53,394 nucleotides of DNA. Source: Prochlorococcus sp. AG-463-F15 (lineage in GTDB: Bacteria > Cyanobacteriota > Cyanobacteriia > PCC-6307 > Cyanobiaceae). Position 1 is the stretch's first letter; each line of letters starts with the position of its first letter. Shown piece after piece: positions 39,955 through 49,193 of this stretch. Location: assembly GCA_003211755.1 (NCBI GenBank), contig QCRS01000003.1:1-53394 (forward strand). Direction: 5' to 3'. Under the pieces are notes generated by a model. It did no database searches. It had not been told where the DNA came from and saw only the letters and a list, made by a program, of their open reading frames with translations. The position numbers were made by a program, and so were the translations under genes.

Positions 39955-40431
39955 ATGAACCACTGTGTGCTCCAAGTACAAGTCAAGAAAGCTCCAACCG
40001 TTCGTTACACCCAAGACAACAAGACCCCTATCGCAGAAATGGAAGTTCTTTTCGACGGACTTCGCTCAGATGACCCACCTGGGGAGCTAAAGGTAGTGGG
40101 CTGGGGAAACATGGCACAAGAACTACAAGACCAAGTTCAATCGGGACAAAAACTTGTATTGGAGGGTCGTTTAAGGATGAATACAATTCCTAGACAAGAT
40201 GGGACCAAGGAAAAACGAGCTGAATTAACCCTATCTAAATTCCACAGTCTTTCTACAACGCCTAACGAGACCAACAACAGTAATAGTTTTGCAGCCCCGG
40301 TAGAAGCTGCAAATAATTCCACTTCATCAGAAAACAATCCCACATCATCAAATCCCAAGCAATCAATTGATGAATCAGTCAACTGGAATAGTGCGCCTCT
40401 TGTGCCAGATACCGATGAGATACCCTTCTGA
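39955..40431 (+). CDS. ssb: Single-stranded DNA-binding protein
   Basis: Binds single-stranded DNA in replication and repair. From the ATG at 39955 (MNHCVLQVQVKKAP) it is 158 residues, with an OB fold (RYTQDNKTPIAEMEVLF, KVVGWGNMAQELQDQV, LVLEGRLRMNTI), a Ser/Asn-rich linker and the acidic tip DTDEIPF used to recruit partner proteins. The frame is open 34 codons upstream, into cobK, and an ATG at 39940 is an alternative. Confidence 0.94.
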   Translation: MNHCVLQVQVKKAPTVRYTQDNKTPIAEMEVLFDGLRSDDPPGELKVVGWGNMAQELQDQVQSGQKLVLEGRLRMNTIPRQDGTKEKRAELTLSKFHSLSTTPNETNNSNSFAAPVEAANNSTSSENNPTSSNPKQSIDESVNWNSAPLVPDTDEIPF

Positions 40432-40443
40432 GTTAACTAAATA

Positions 40444-40668
40444 TCAATCTTTCTCTTCAATTTGATCTGCAACTTTCGTTAAAAGTTGACCTAACTCCCT
40501 TTCTAAGGCAGCCAGGTCCAAGCGAAGCTCTGACCAGTTACCTCGATCAATCTGCTCTAATAACCAGGTCCTATCTTTGTCTAACCGGGCTATCAATTCA
40601 GACAAATCATTCGATTTATTTTTAGCACTGATCATTGCACTGTCCCCTGAGAAAGCATTCTGAGGCAT
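40444..40668 (-). CDS. Small helical hypothetical protein (74 aa)
   Basis: A 74-residue protein dominated by charged amphipathic helix (LSELIARLDKDRTWLLEQID and LRLDLAALERELGQLL), which suggests a coiled coil. Function unknown. It lies between ssb (convergent) and the DUF2854 gene (divergent, 11 bases away). The regular heptad-like pattern and compact spacing favour a real gene. An internal ATG at codon 12 is an alternative start. Confidence 0.68.
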   Translation of the reverse strand: MPQNAFSGDSAMISAKNKSNDLSELIARLDKDRTWLLEQIDRGNWSELRLDLAALERELGQLLTKVADQIEEKD

Positions 40669-40679
40669 AGACAGCGAGA

Positions 40680-41261
40680 ATGAAACCCATGAAAGAACTA
40701 CTCTCTCCAGCCAACTTAATTACTGTTACAGGGGCTGTTTTAACAGTTGTAGGGATAGCGGCTTACTTAACAGGTGCCGCAAATCTCAGCGTACCAACCC
40801 TTTTTTATGGGTTCCCGATCTTCTTAGGCGGGCTAGCTTTAAAGACTACGGAATTGAAGCCAGCGAAGCGAGTTATTTCCAAGTCAGACCTAATTAAAGT
40901 GAAAGAAGAAGGAGCTCCAGAACTTGCCAAGGTTGTTAATGATGTGACCAGATGGCGATATGGACAAAATGCACATCTTGAGTCTTCTCTAATAGCTCTA
41001 AAGCTCTGGGACCAAGAGAATCCTCCACAACTAATTGAAATTGAAGAGTTAAAAACAGATGAAGGTTATGGAATTCGTTTAAGATTCAAAACAGAAGGTG
41101 TCGCTCTTAGTCGCTGGGAAGACAAGCAAGAACGATTAGGAAGGTTCTTTGCAAAGGGCATGCAAGCAGAATTACGTTCTTCTCAAGAAGGTGAACTTGA
41201 CCTAATGATTGTCCCAAAACAAAACGAAGTTCAAACAACTGGTCAGGATGGAATTAGCTGA
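40680..41261 (+). CDS. DUF2854 membrane protein
   Basis: A 193-residue protein with two hydrophobic segments at about 11-33 and 38-55 ([20 protein letters not shown] and [16 protein letters not shown]), followed by a soluble region of ~130 residues. The architecture matches the DUF2854 family found in cyanobacteria and chloroplasts, function unknown. Its 3' end runs close to or into the start region of argB. Confidence 0.85.
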   Translation: MKPMKELLSPANLITVTGAVLTVVGIAAYLTGAANLSVPTLFYGFPIFLGGLALKTTELKPAKRVISKSDLIKVKEEGAPELAKVVNDVTRWRYGQNAHLESSLIALKLWDQENPPQLIEIEELKTDEGYGIRLRFKTEGVALSRWEDKQERLGRFFAKGMQAELRSSQEGELDLMIVPKQNEVQTTGQDGIS

Positions 41262-41274
41262 AAATGAAATAAAG

Positions 41275-42171
41275 ATGAATGAACCTTCCTTGAATTCATC
41301 CCAAACAAACCACAAAGGAGATGAGTCACTGAGAGTTTCAGTTCTCAGTGAGGCACTTCCTTACATACAAAGATTCGCAGGGCGACGAATTGTCATCAAA
41401 TATGGCGGGGCTGCAATGGGTCATAGAACCTTGCAAGAGGCTGTTTTCAGGGACATTGCTCTCCTCTCAAGTGTGGGAGTTCAACTTGTAGTAGTTCATG
41501 GCGGGGGGCCAGAGATTAACCAATGGCTTCAGAAGCTAGGTATCCAATCTGAATTCCGTGACGGGTTAAGAGTTACTGATGCCAAAACAATGGATGTAGT
41601 TGAGATGGTTCTTATGGGGCGAGTTAATAAACAAATTGTTAATGGCATCAACAAACTTGGAGCACAAGCCGTTGGATTAAGTGGAATTGACGGAGGTTTA
41701 ATCAAAGCTCGTCCATTAGAGAATGGAAGCCATGGATTAGTAGGAGATGTTGCAAGTGTGACTCCAGATCTTCTTGAGCCACTTCTTGCTAAAGGTTATG
41801 TCCCTGTTATATCTAGCGTCGCTCCCACAGTGAATGGTCGATCTCATAACATCAATGCCGATACCGTAGCGGGAGAACTTGCAGCATCTCTAGAAGCAGA
41901 AAAACTAATACTTTTAACTGATACGCCAGGTATTCTTAGGAATAAAGAAGATTCTTCTTCTCTAATTAGACAACTTCATTTATCAGAAGCACGTCAACTG
42001 ATCGACGAAGGAATAGTGAGTGATGGAATGACGCCTAAGGCAAAGTGCTGTATAAGAGCACTCGCACAAGGTGTTGCGGCAGCTCATATCATCGATGGAC
42101 GAATACCCCATGCCCTTCTTCTGGAAGTTTTCACTAACACAGGGATAGGAACGATGGTTGTAGGGAGTTGA
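41275..42171 (+). CDS. argB: Acetylglutamate kinase
   Basis: Phosphorylates N-acetylglutamate in arginine synthesis; in cyanobacteria the enzyme is activated by PII. From the ATG at 41275 it is 298 residues. Motifs: [57 protein letters not shown] and [14 protein letters not shown]. Other in-frame starts exist at 41209 and 41248, both further into the DUF2854 gene; 41275 avoids that overlap. It is followed immediately by the DUF3153 fusion gene. Confidence 0.96.
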   Translation: MNEPSLNSSQTNHKGDESLRVSVLSEALPYIQRFAGRRIVIKYGGAAMGHRTLQEAVFRDIALLSSVGVQLVVVHGGGPEINQWLQKLGIQSEFRDGLRVTDAKTMDVVEMVLMGRVNKQIVNGINKLGAQAVGLSGIDGGLIKARPLENGSHGLVGDVASVTPDLLEPLLAKGYVPVISSVAPTVNGRSHNINADTVAGELAASLEAEKLILLTDTPGILRNKEDSSSLIRQLHLSEARQLIDEGIVSDGMTPKAKCCIRALAQGVAAAHIIDGRIPHALLLEVFTNTGIGTMVVGS

Positions 42172-42173
42172 GC

Positions 42174-43217
42174 ATGGAGTCTGCCCTAGCATTCGCTGAG
42201 GCGGCCTTAGCAAGAGGTGACTACAGTCAAAGTTTAAACGTACTTGAAGAGTTATCAGAAGATCATCCTCTAAATACTCCTGAAGGTTCAAAGATCAGAA
42301 TGCTAATGATCACCGCCTTAATGGGGAGAGGTGATGAGGAGAAAGCAATATCGATTTGTCGAAAACTAACCCACTGTAGAGACAATGAACTTCGCCAGTC
42401 ATCCAAACAATTATTATCTGTATTGGAATCACCAGCTTTGGCGCGACCTGCTAATTGGTCTATTCAACTTCCCAGCCTAGACATAACACCTCTTGAGGGA
42501 AATAAGATCTATTCAAGAAGCAAAAAATCTATACAAGAAAAAACTGAACAGCTACCACCGACAGGCCCGACAAGTGGAATGGGATTTGGTTTCTTAACTG
42601 TAGTCCTAACCATACTTACTGGGTTAACTATTCTTTTAAGTGGGTGTGTTCAAGTAACAACTGAAATAGACTTAGCTGGACCTGATAGAGTGCAACTCAA
42701 ATGGGAAATAGAAAGCAATAATGGGCAACTACTTCCATGGCAGAAGGAGTTTGAGAATTCTCTAACAAATCTAACTTCAGGAATAGATATCTTTACTACC
42801 CCTGAGGGGGTTCAAAAGATTAAAACTTCAACATTGCGATCTAGAGAAGCAAATCTAATGCTTCAAAAGACATTTTCAACAGCCGCCGAATCTGCAGGAT
42901 TTGAAATAACTCCACCGATTCTTTCGCTAAAAGAAAAGAACTGGCTAATCGGAGTTTATCAAGACTTTAAGTTAATAGTTGATTTAAAAGATCTAAAGCA
43001 AGTGCCAGGTGTCAAACTTTTTGTTCGCATCAATGATACAGATAATATGTATTGGCAAATACAATTAGGAGAAGTAAACATACTTAAATTTGAGCAATGG
43101 CAATGGAATAAGCTTGGCCTAGGAATAATTTTAATATTTTCATTACTTAGCTTAAATCTGATCCTTCAAAGAATTCGATTAGGTCTGGGATTTGGATTCC
43201 CTGAACTCCCCCCATAA
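42174..43217 (+). CDS. TPR-like/DUF3153 fusion protein with internal lipobox-like motif
   Basis: About 347 residues from the ATG at 42174, which has GGGAG 7 bases upstream. Residues 1-~105 are helical and TPR-like (ALAFAEAALARGDYSQSLNV, LMITALMGRGDEEKAISI). A linker leads to a membrane helix at about 140-157 containing LLSGCVQV, a lipobox-like LSGC. The rest (TEIDLAGPDRVQLKWEIESN onwards) resembles DUF3153, elsewhere a lipoprotein, and ends in a second hydrophobic helix (about 315-335). A soluble helical domain therefore appears fused before the lipoprotein-like part. It follows argB by 2 bases. Confidence 0.78.
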   Translation: MESALAFAEAALARGDYSQSLNVLEELSEDHPLNTPEGSKIRMLMITALMGRGDEEKAISICRKLTHCRDNELRQSSKQLLSVLESPALARPANWSIQLPSLDITPLEGNKIYSRSKKSIQEKTEQLPPTGPTSGMGFGFLTVVLTILTGLTILLSGCVQVTTEIDLAGPDRVQLKWEIESNNGQLLPWQKEFENSLTNLTSGIDIFTTPEGVQKIKTSTLRSREANLMLQKTFSTAAESAGFEITPPILSLKEKNWLIGVYQDFKLIVDLKDLKQVPGVKLFVRINDTDNMYWQIQLGEVNILKFEQWQWNKLGLGIILIFSLLSLNLILQRIRLGLGFGFPELPP

Positions 43218-43246
43218 AGCATCCACTAATTTCTTATTCAACAAAA

Positions 43247-45532
43247 TCACAACTGAAGTGGATCTGGATCTACTGCAAGACTTACCCCGCGGGGGAGACA
43301 AGACCATAATTCTCTTCCTTGCGGAAGTGGCAAAGAGCTTCCCTCAGGGCCATGCAACAAAAGTTGCCATCGACTTTTTCCAGACACCTTGGCAATGAGA
43401 GCAGGGGCTGGTCCCACTAACCACCATCCCTTTGAATCACATATAGGTCTTATTTGTTCAGCCAATCCAGCAGCGGCTGTAGCAGTAACTGAAGCTGACT
43501 CGCCCGACAATCGAAGTAGGCATGCCCTACTAAAAGGGACCAGACCTGACTCCCTTCTTAGTTCTAATTCCTTTTTCAGAAACTCTTCATACCGACCATC
43601 TATTAAGTGCAAAATCACAGGATGATCTGGGCAGTAAGTCTGAATCAAAACTTGACCAGGGCGCTCACCTCTTCCCGCGCGTCCAGCAAGTTGCATAAAA
43701 AGTTGAAGGCTCTGTTCGGTCGCCAACAAATCAGGCCGATGCAATAGTCCATCTGCCGCTAATACAACTGCAAGAGTTACTCGAGGCAAATCAATACCCT
43801 TAGCAAGCATTTGAGTTCCTATAAGCACATCCGCTTCACCAGCAGCAAATTTTGAAAGTATTAGCCGATGACCATCGCGACCTCCTGTCGTGTCTTTATC
43901 AAAACGCAAAAACTTTAATTCCTCTAATTCTTTCTCAAGATGATCCATCACCCTTTGAGTACCTGCCCCAAAAGGTTTAAAAGCAGTAGAGCCACATTTA
44001 TTACAAAAGGAGTGAATCGTTGAGCGATGGTCGCACCAGTGACAACGCAACCAATGCTGTCCTTGAGCACCTTTATGGACAGTTAGCGCTACATCACAAT
44101 TTGGGCATTGCACTACTTCACCACAACTTCTGCAGCTCAAAAAGCTGCTATAACCACGCCTTGGTACTAAAACTATCGCCTGATCCCCAACCTCTTTCAA
44201 TGCTAAAAGCTGCTTCATCAAAGATCGGCTAATAAGTTGCCGATGGCCTGCAGCTAATTCCTGACGCATATCAACAACATGAACACTAGGTAGAGGCTTA
44301 TTAGAAATTCTTCGACTTAATCGAGCAAGGGAGATAGTCCCATTAGGAGCAAGGTTTTTCCATGTAGATAAAGAAGGAGTTGCGCTGCCTAAAACAACTC
44401 TTGCTCCAGTGCTAACTGCGCGGGTCAAAGCAATATCTCTAGCGTGATAGCAAGGCATAGGAGATTCCTGTTTATACGAACTGTCATGCTCTTCATCGAG
44501 AACAATCAAACCCAAAGGTGCAAGGGGAAGGAAAACAGCTGAACGAGTTCCTACTAATACAAGTGGTTTTGAAGATTCAAGGGCTATACGCCAATTAGCA
44601 ACACGCTCTTTGTCACTGCATCCACTGTGATATTCCAATACCTGGGAACCAAAACGCCTTCGAAACCGATCAACCAATTGTGGAATCAATCCAATTTCTG
44701 GCGCAAGAACTAAACAATTTCTGCCCGCAGCCAATTCATTAGCGGCTATTTGAAGATAAACCTCTGTCTTTCCTGATCCTGTAACACCCCATAGCAACAA
44801 AGCCTCACCAGGTAATTGTGAATCAAAAGTCTTAATCGCAGCTATTTGTTCATCAGTCAAAGATTGAGATGGTTCTAATTCAGTTGAATCAACATCCAAA
44901 GATTTAGAAAATACTTGAGGTTTTTGAATTAATTGGCGCTTCTCACGGCTAACTCTTCCTCTAGAAATAAGACTTTTAATAATTCCAGGTGAAAATCCCT
45001 CCTCATAAAGATCCTTCTGCCAGATTCCTCCACCTAGCTTCTGAAGATGATTTTCTAATTCCTCTTGCCGCTTTGTAAGAACACCATCCTTCAAACAGAC
45101 CTTTTCAAGAGATATCCACCAAAGACTTTTAGTATCTATATTTAATTTCTTTTTACCTAGCCAACCTGGTGGCAAGGCAGCTTTAAGCATGCGGAAAGTA
45201 CTTATATGGCAGTGACTTGCTATATCTTCTAACCATTCACGCCATTCAGAATCAACGGCAGCCTGTTGAACAATAGCTTCCACATCTGCTAGAGAATTTC
45301 TCCCAGATAGTGATTGATTTGTTTCTTCGTTTTTATTTGATAACTTAATACGCCTTGCTACTACAAGCCCATTCATTGGTCTACCCCTTAGTTTCACCCT
45401 AACCAAATCCCCTAGATCAACCCCCAACTGATCATTGTCTTTATAAGTAAAACAACGCCCTTCCCTTCCCACATCTAGCCACACATCTACTTCTGCGTAG
45501 TGGCATTGAGAGTCAATACTTGCGGACGTCAC
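43247..45532 (-). CDS. priA: Primosomal protein N' (replication restart helicase)
   Basis: Superfamily 2 helicase that reloads the replisome at collapsed forks. The 761-residue protein has an N-terminal DNA-binding domain (VDVWLDVGREGRCFTY), Walker A WGVTGSGKTEVYL, the DEEHD box (LIVLDEEHDSSY), and the zinc-binding region with four CxxC pairs (CRSCG, CPNCD, CHWCD, CNKCG). It starts with GTG. Its 5' end is next to, and within 25 bases of, the ncRNA candidate. Confidence 0.96.
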   Translation of the reverse strand: MTSASIDSQCHYAEVDVWLDVGREGRCFTYKDNDQLGVDLGDLVRVKLRGRPMNGLVVARRIKLSNKNEETNQSLSGRNSLADVEAIVQQAAVDSEWREWLEDIASHCHISTFRMLKAALPPGWLGKKKLNIDTKSLWWISLEKVCLKDGVLTKRQEELENHLQKLGGGIWQKDLYEEGFSPGIIKSLISRGRVSREKRQLIQKPQVFSKSLDVDSTELEPSQSLTDEQIAAIKTFDSQLPGEALLLWGVTGSGKTEVYLQIAANELAAGRNCLVLAPEIGLIPQLVDRFRRRFGSQVLEYHSGCSDKERVANWRIALESSKPLVLVGTRSAVFLPLAPLGLIVLDEEHDSSYKQESPMPCYHARDIALTRAVSTGARVVLGSATPSLSTWKNLAPNGTISLARLSRRISNKPLPSVHVVDMRQELAAGHRQLISRSLMKQLLALKEVGDQAIVLVPRRGYSSFLSCRSCGEVVQCPNCDVALTVHKGAQGQHWLRCHWCDHRSTIHSFCNKCGSTAFKPFGAGTQRVMDHLEKELEELKFLRFDKDTTGGRDGHRLILSKFAAGEADVLIGTQMLAKGIDLPRVTLAVVLAADGLLHRPDLLATEQSLQLFMQLAGRAGRGERPGQVLIQTYCPDHPVILHLIDGRYEEFLKKELELRRESGLVPFSRACLLRLSGESASVTATAAAGLAEQIRPICDSKGWWLVGPAPALIAKVSGKSRWQLLLHGPEGSSLPLPQGRELWSCLPRGVSLAVDPDPLQL

Positions 45533-45554
45533 AAGTTTTTTTTAGACTTAAGTT

Positions 45555-45705
45555 GTTGGACAGCCCAAAGGCTGTTGTCGGGACAGTGCAGAGTTCCGTC
45601 CAGTGGGAAGACAAGAAGCATGAACCGCTTTGGGTACCCCCCATATCAAGGTATGCCGGTCTGAGAAAGCCCCTGACAGCCCTGCCACGATCCACATTTT
45701 TATCT
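45555..45705 (+). ncRNA. Structured RNA candidate, possibly 6S RNA
   Basis: A GC-richer noncoding tract between divergent priA and rpoD. A -10-like TAGACT at 45543-45548 predicts a start near 45555. Long-range pairings can be drawn: outer GUUGGA with UCCAC, then GGCUGUUG with UGACAGCC and GGG with CCC, then a GGGUACC/GGUAUGCC apical hairpin, with an open region between, followed by a U-rich tail (AUUUUUAUCUUUUU). A rod-like molecule of about 150-190 bases with a central bubble is what 6S RNA looks like. Identity as 6S RNA is inference from shape, size and context; a different structured RNA is possible. Coordinates are approximate. Confidence 0.5.
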
Positions 45706-45759
45706 TTTTCAGTTTCCACATCTAAACCCATCACAATTCTTATCTAATCTGATTAATAC

Positions 45760-45790
45760 GATCATCGAACTCTTCGGAGAATTGTTGATC
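45760..45790. other. Stem-loop with UUCG tetraloop upstream of rpoD
   Basis: GATCA pairs with TGATC around an interrupted stem capped by CTC-TTCG-GAG, which in RNA gives the very stable cUUCGg tetraloop. It lies about 135 bases before the rpoD start codon and may be in its 5' leader. No T-run follows, so it is not a typical terminator. Confidence 0.4.
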
Positions 45791-45922
45791 ATCTTCCATT
45801 ATCACGATTTAACCAAAGATCTTGTGTTGTGTTTCAGGTGTTATAGCCAAATCGGCATCGTTTTTTTACAAAATTGTGTATTTCGATTAGCCGATTCACC
45901 TTGTTAGTTCGCGTGTCCTGAA

Positions 45923-47215
45923 ATGAGCCCAGCCGCTACCAAATCAACAGCTTCAAAATCTAAAGTTAATGGGGATTCCCAAAAACTTTCAGCTGTCGAA
46001 GGGAAAGTAAAAACCAATGCCACAAAAGTTAAGCCCAAAAAATCAAAAGTAGTTTCTAGTTCATCTTCAAAGAACTCAAATTCAAAAACCAAAAAGGTTA
46101 ATTTGCAAAGTCAATCATTAGATACAGCGGCAGACCAACTCCTCGCTGAAGCTTCATTAGACAAAGACAAGGTTCAAGAAAGCCTACCCACAACTTCTGC
46201 TCTCTCAATCAGTGAACAAGAAGCAAGAGCGAGAGCCTTAGCGAGCATCAAAATTGGTCCTAAAGGGGTTTATACCGAAGATTCAATCAGGGTTTATCTC
46301 CAAGAGATTGGTCGCATAAGACTACTAAGACCTGATGAAGAGATTGAGCTGGCAAGAAAAATTGCAGACCTCCTGCAATTAGAAGAACTCGCAGCCCAAT
46401 TTGAGAGTGAGAATGACCACTATCCATCAACAAAAGAGTGGGCAGCACTTGTAGAAATGCCACTAATAAAATTCCGTCGAAGGTTAATGCTTGGAAGAAG
46501 AGCAAAAGAAAAGATGGTTCAGTCAAACCTTCGCTTAGTTGTCTCTATCGCGAAGAAATATATGAATAGAGGTCTTTCCTTCCAAGATCTAATTCAGGAA
46601 GGGAGTCTGGGTCTGATAAGAGCTGCTGAGAAATTTGATCATGAAAAAGGCTACAAATTCTCTACTTATGCGACCTGGTGGATTCGCCAAGCAATTACAA
46701 GAGCAATTGCCGACCAAAGTCGAACTATTCGACTTCCAGTACATTTATATGAAACAATCTCACGAATCAAAAAGACCACAAAAGTTCTAAGTCAAGAGTT
46801 CGGAAGGAAACCAACAGAAGAAGAAATTGCCGAAAGTATGGAAATGACAATTGAGAAGCTTCGGTTTATAGCAAAAAGTGCTCAACTTCCTATCTCATTA
46901 GAAACTCCTATTGGCAAAGAGGAAGACTCACGCTTAGGAGATTTCATAGAAGCAGATATCGAAAATCCAGAACAAGATGTTGCAAAGAATCTACTTCGAG
47001 AGGATTTAGAAGGTGTCCTCGCCACCCTAAGTCCTAGGGAAAGAGATGTTCTTCGTCTCCGTTATGGACTTGATGATGGCCGGATGAAAACACTAGAGGA
47101 AATTGGACAAATTTTTGATGTCACCCGTGAACGAATTCGACAAATTGAAGCCAAAGCACTGAGGAAACTTCGCCATCCCAATCGTAATGGAGTGCTCAAA
47201 GAATACATAAAGTAA
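45923..47215 (+). CDS. rpoD: Principal RNA polymerase sigma factor (group 1, SigA/RpoD)
   Basis: Main housekeeping sigma factor. The 430-residue protein has a Lys/Ser-rich low-complexity N-terminus (~90 residues), region 1.2 ([20 protein letters not shown]), region 2 ([58 protein letters not shown]), region 3 and region 4 ([18 protein letters not shown] and [18 protein letters not shown]). Completeness and sequence strength favour the essential group 1 factor over the several group 2 paralogues of cyanobacteria. It lies downstream of the structured RNA candidate. Confidence 0.94.
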   Translation: MSPAATKSTASKSKVNGDSQKLSAVEGKVKTNATKVKPKKSKVVSSSSSKNSNSKTKKVNLQSQSLDTAADQLLAEASLDKDKVQESLPTTSALSISEQEARARALASIKIGPKGVYTEDSIRVYLQEIGRIRLLRPDEEIELARKIADLLQLEELAAQFESENDHYPSTKEWAALVEMPLIKFRRRLMLGRRAKEKMVQSNLRLVVSIAKKYMNRGLSFQDLIQEGSLGLIRAAEKFDHEKGYKFSTYATWWIRQAITRAIADQSRTIRLPVHLYETISRIKKTTKVLSQEFGRKPTEEEIAESMEMTIEKLRFIAKSAQLPISLETPIGKEEDSRLGDFIEADIENPEQDVAKNLLREDLEGVLATLSPRERDVLRLRYGLDDGRMKTLEEIGQIFDVTRERIRQIEAKALRKLRHPNRNGVLKEYIK

Positions 47216-47499
47216 CCAGGCAGAAATCGGCAAAACCCAATAAAAATATAATTATTACTCAAGTTGAGGGATCATCTAAGTATAATTTAAATTAAAGAAT
47301 TATTATTAATTAGCTAATATATAAAGTGTAGTCAGCCATATATGAGTAAGGACAAAAATTGAAATTAAAGATTTTGGGATTGCTATATCATTGGGAATCT
47401 TCAGACTAAACATCGATCTAATAACGGATTGTCAGACTTGATGATTTTTGAAGGTTGCTTGTTTAATCTAAATAGGTTCCAATAATCTTCACTTCATCA

Positions 47500-48453
47500 A
47501 TGCCTCTCGACCAACTGCGCATCGCCTCTCGCCGAAGCCAGCTGGCCATGGTCCAGACAACCTGGGTTAAGCAAGAACTAGAACGAAAACATCCAGATCT
47601 AACAATCTCCGTTGAAGCCATGGCTACGCAAGGAGACAAGATACTTGATGTAGCACTTGCCAAAATTGGAGACAAAGGTCTTTTCACTAAAGAACTAGAA
47701 GCTCAAATGCTTATTGGTCGAGCGGAGATAGCAGTTCATTCCCTCAAAGATCTTCCTACCAACCTCCCCGAAGGGCTAATACTTGGATGCGTTACTGAAC
47801 GCGAAGATCCTGCAGACGCATTAGTAGTAAATAAAAAAAATGCCGAACACCAATTAGAGACTCTTCCAACCGGCTCTGTAGTAGGGACAAGTTCTCTTAG
47901 AAGGCTCGCGCAATTACGTCATAAATATCCAGATCTGGTTTTTAAAGATGTTCGAGGAAATGTCATAACCCGTCTAGAAAAACTTGATTCAGGCCAATAT
48001 GACTGTTTAATTCTTGCAGCAGCAGGCCTAACCAGACTTGGTTTTGAGAATCGAATTCATCAACTTATTCCTAGTGAAATTTCTTTACATGCTGTTGGAC
48101 AAGGAGCATTAGGAATTGAATGTGTAGGAGATAGACCTGAAGTACTAGAGATAATTCAAAGCCTTGAACACAAACCTACAACCCTTCGATGTCTTGCTGA
48201 AAGGTCCTTGTTAAGGGAATTAGAAGGTGGTTGCCAGGTGCCAATAGGAGTAAATAGTAAAATCGAATCTCAAGAGTTAATCCTTACAGGGATGGTTGCA
48301 AGTTTGGATGGTCAAAGATTGATACGAGATGAAAAACGTGGCTCTATTGATAATCCTGAGCGAATTGGAATAGATCTTGCTAATGCACTTAAAGATCAAG
48401 GTGCTGAAGAAATCTTAAGAGAGATCTTTGAGACAGTTAGACCTGAATCTTAA
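47500..48453 (+). CDS. hemC: Hydroxymethylbilane synthase (porphobilinogen deaminase)
   Basis: Polymerises four porphobilinogen units to hydroxymethylbilane, common to heme, chlorophyll and corrinoid synthesis. The 317-residue protein begins [15 protein letters not shown] and shows [33 protein letters not shown] and [11 protein letters not shown], the last with the Cys that carries the dipyrromethane cofactor. A 284-base AT-rich gap separates it from rpoD, so it likely has its own promoter. A perfect palindrome begins in its stop-codon region. Confidence 0.97.
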   Translation: MPLDQLRIASRRSQLAMVQTTWVKQELERKHPDLTISVEAMATQGDKILDVALAKIGDKGLFTKELEAQMLIGRAEIAVHSLKDLPTNLPEGLILGCVTEREDPADALVVNKKNAEHQLETLPTGSVVGTSSLRRLAQLRHKYPDLVFKDVRGNVITRLEKLDSGQYDCLILAAAGLTRLGFENRIHQLIPSEISLHAVGQGALGIECVGDRPEVLEIIQSLEHKPTTLRCLAERSLLRELEGGCQVPIGVNSKIESQELILTGMVASLDGQRLIRDEKRGSIDNPERIGIDLANALKDQGAEEILREIFETVRPES

Positions 48454-48474
48454 ATTAATAGACTATTAATTTAA
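48450..48474. terminator. Perfect 12-bp AT palindrome at the hemC stop
   Basis: TTAAATTAATAG, a single A, then the exact complement CTATTAATTTAA. It includes the hemC stop codon and lies in the space between convergent hemC and the pyrophosphatase gene. The stem is almost wholly A/T, so termination strength is doubtful; a symmetric protein-binding site is an alternative. Confidence 0.5.
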
Positions 48475-48577
48475 AGTTGAATATCTATAAATTTAATCGA
48501 AATTTGCTCCTATCTATTCAGATTCTAAGAGCAATAGGTCAAAGGAATTGAGCCTAAAGTTAAAAGAATAAAGCCCT

Positions 48578-49165
48578 TTAATCTACTAATCTTGGAGCAA
48601 TCTCTGATAGATAACGAGCCTCACATCCTTTAATTATTTGAACAGCCTTTTCAGTACCAAAAAAGCCGTTAACTTTGCAAGTTCCAGGCTTCTTCAGGTC
48701 CTTATAGTGTTCCCAATAATATTTTGTTTCTTTTAGCCAATGCTCACCTAACTGTTCAAAACTAATTATGTGATCCATTCGTTTGTCATCTGCTAAAACA
48801 GCAATCACTTTGTCATCTACTTCCCCTCCATCATCAAAGGTCATAACACCTATTATTCTTGCCTCCACAATTGAGCCTGGAATCAAGGCCTCAGTTACGC
48901 CAACAATTTCTATATCTAAAGGGTCTCCATCTTCGTCCCAAGTCCTCGGTATACAACCATACGCGAATGGATAAGCCAGAGACGAGTAACCAACTCGATC
49001 CAGTTTTAGGTGACCTGTCTCAGTAATTAGCTCATATTTGTTAATGGTATTTGAATTGAGCTCAACAATAGTATTGAGTCGCAATTCACTTTCATCTGCG
49101 AATGCTGGCAAAACATGCAATAAGTTAGGCATGCTTCGACTTGGAGCCTGTTCAATGTTGGCCAT
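48578..49165 (-). CDS. ppa: Soluble inorganic pyrophosphatase
   Basis: Hydrolyses PPi, pulling biosynthetic reactions forward. From the ATG at 49165 it is 195 residues. All family I catalytic positions are visible: NKYEL (Lys and Glu), LDRVGYSSLAYPFAYGCIP (Arg), EDGDPLDIEI (three Asp), FDDGGEVDDKVIAV (Asp pair, Asp and Lys) and HYKDLK (Tyr and Lys). The 33-kb paralogue has lost some of these, so this is probably the working enzyme. It differs notably from that copy in sequence and has a different N-terminus, suggesting an old duplication or acquisition. Confidence 0.95.
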   Translation of the reverse strand: MANIEQAPSRSMPNLLHVLPAFADESELRLNTIVELNSNTINKYELITETGHLKLDRVGYSSLAYPFAYGCIPRTWDEDGDPLDIEIVGVTEALIPGSIVEARIIGVMTFDDGGEVDDKVIAVLADDKRMDHIISFEQLGEHWLKETKYYWEHYKDLKKPGTCKVNGFFGTEKAVQIIKGCEARYLSEIAPRLVD

Positions 49166-49193
49166 ACTGTGCACAAAATCCCAGCTGACTATC

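Noticed and set aside
45520-45747. 75-aa frame on plus and 73-aa frame on minus strand between priA and rpoD
   Set aside because: They cross each other, have no ribosome sites, and the region is better explained as a structured noncoding RNA plus promoters.
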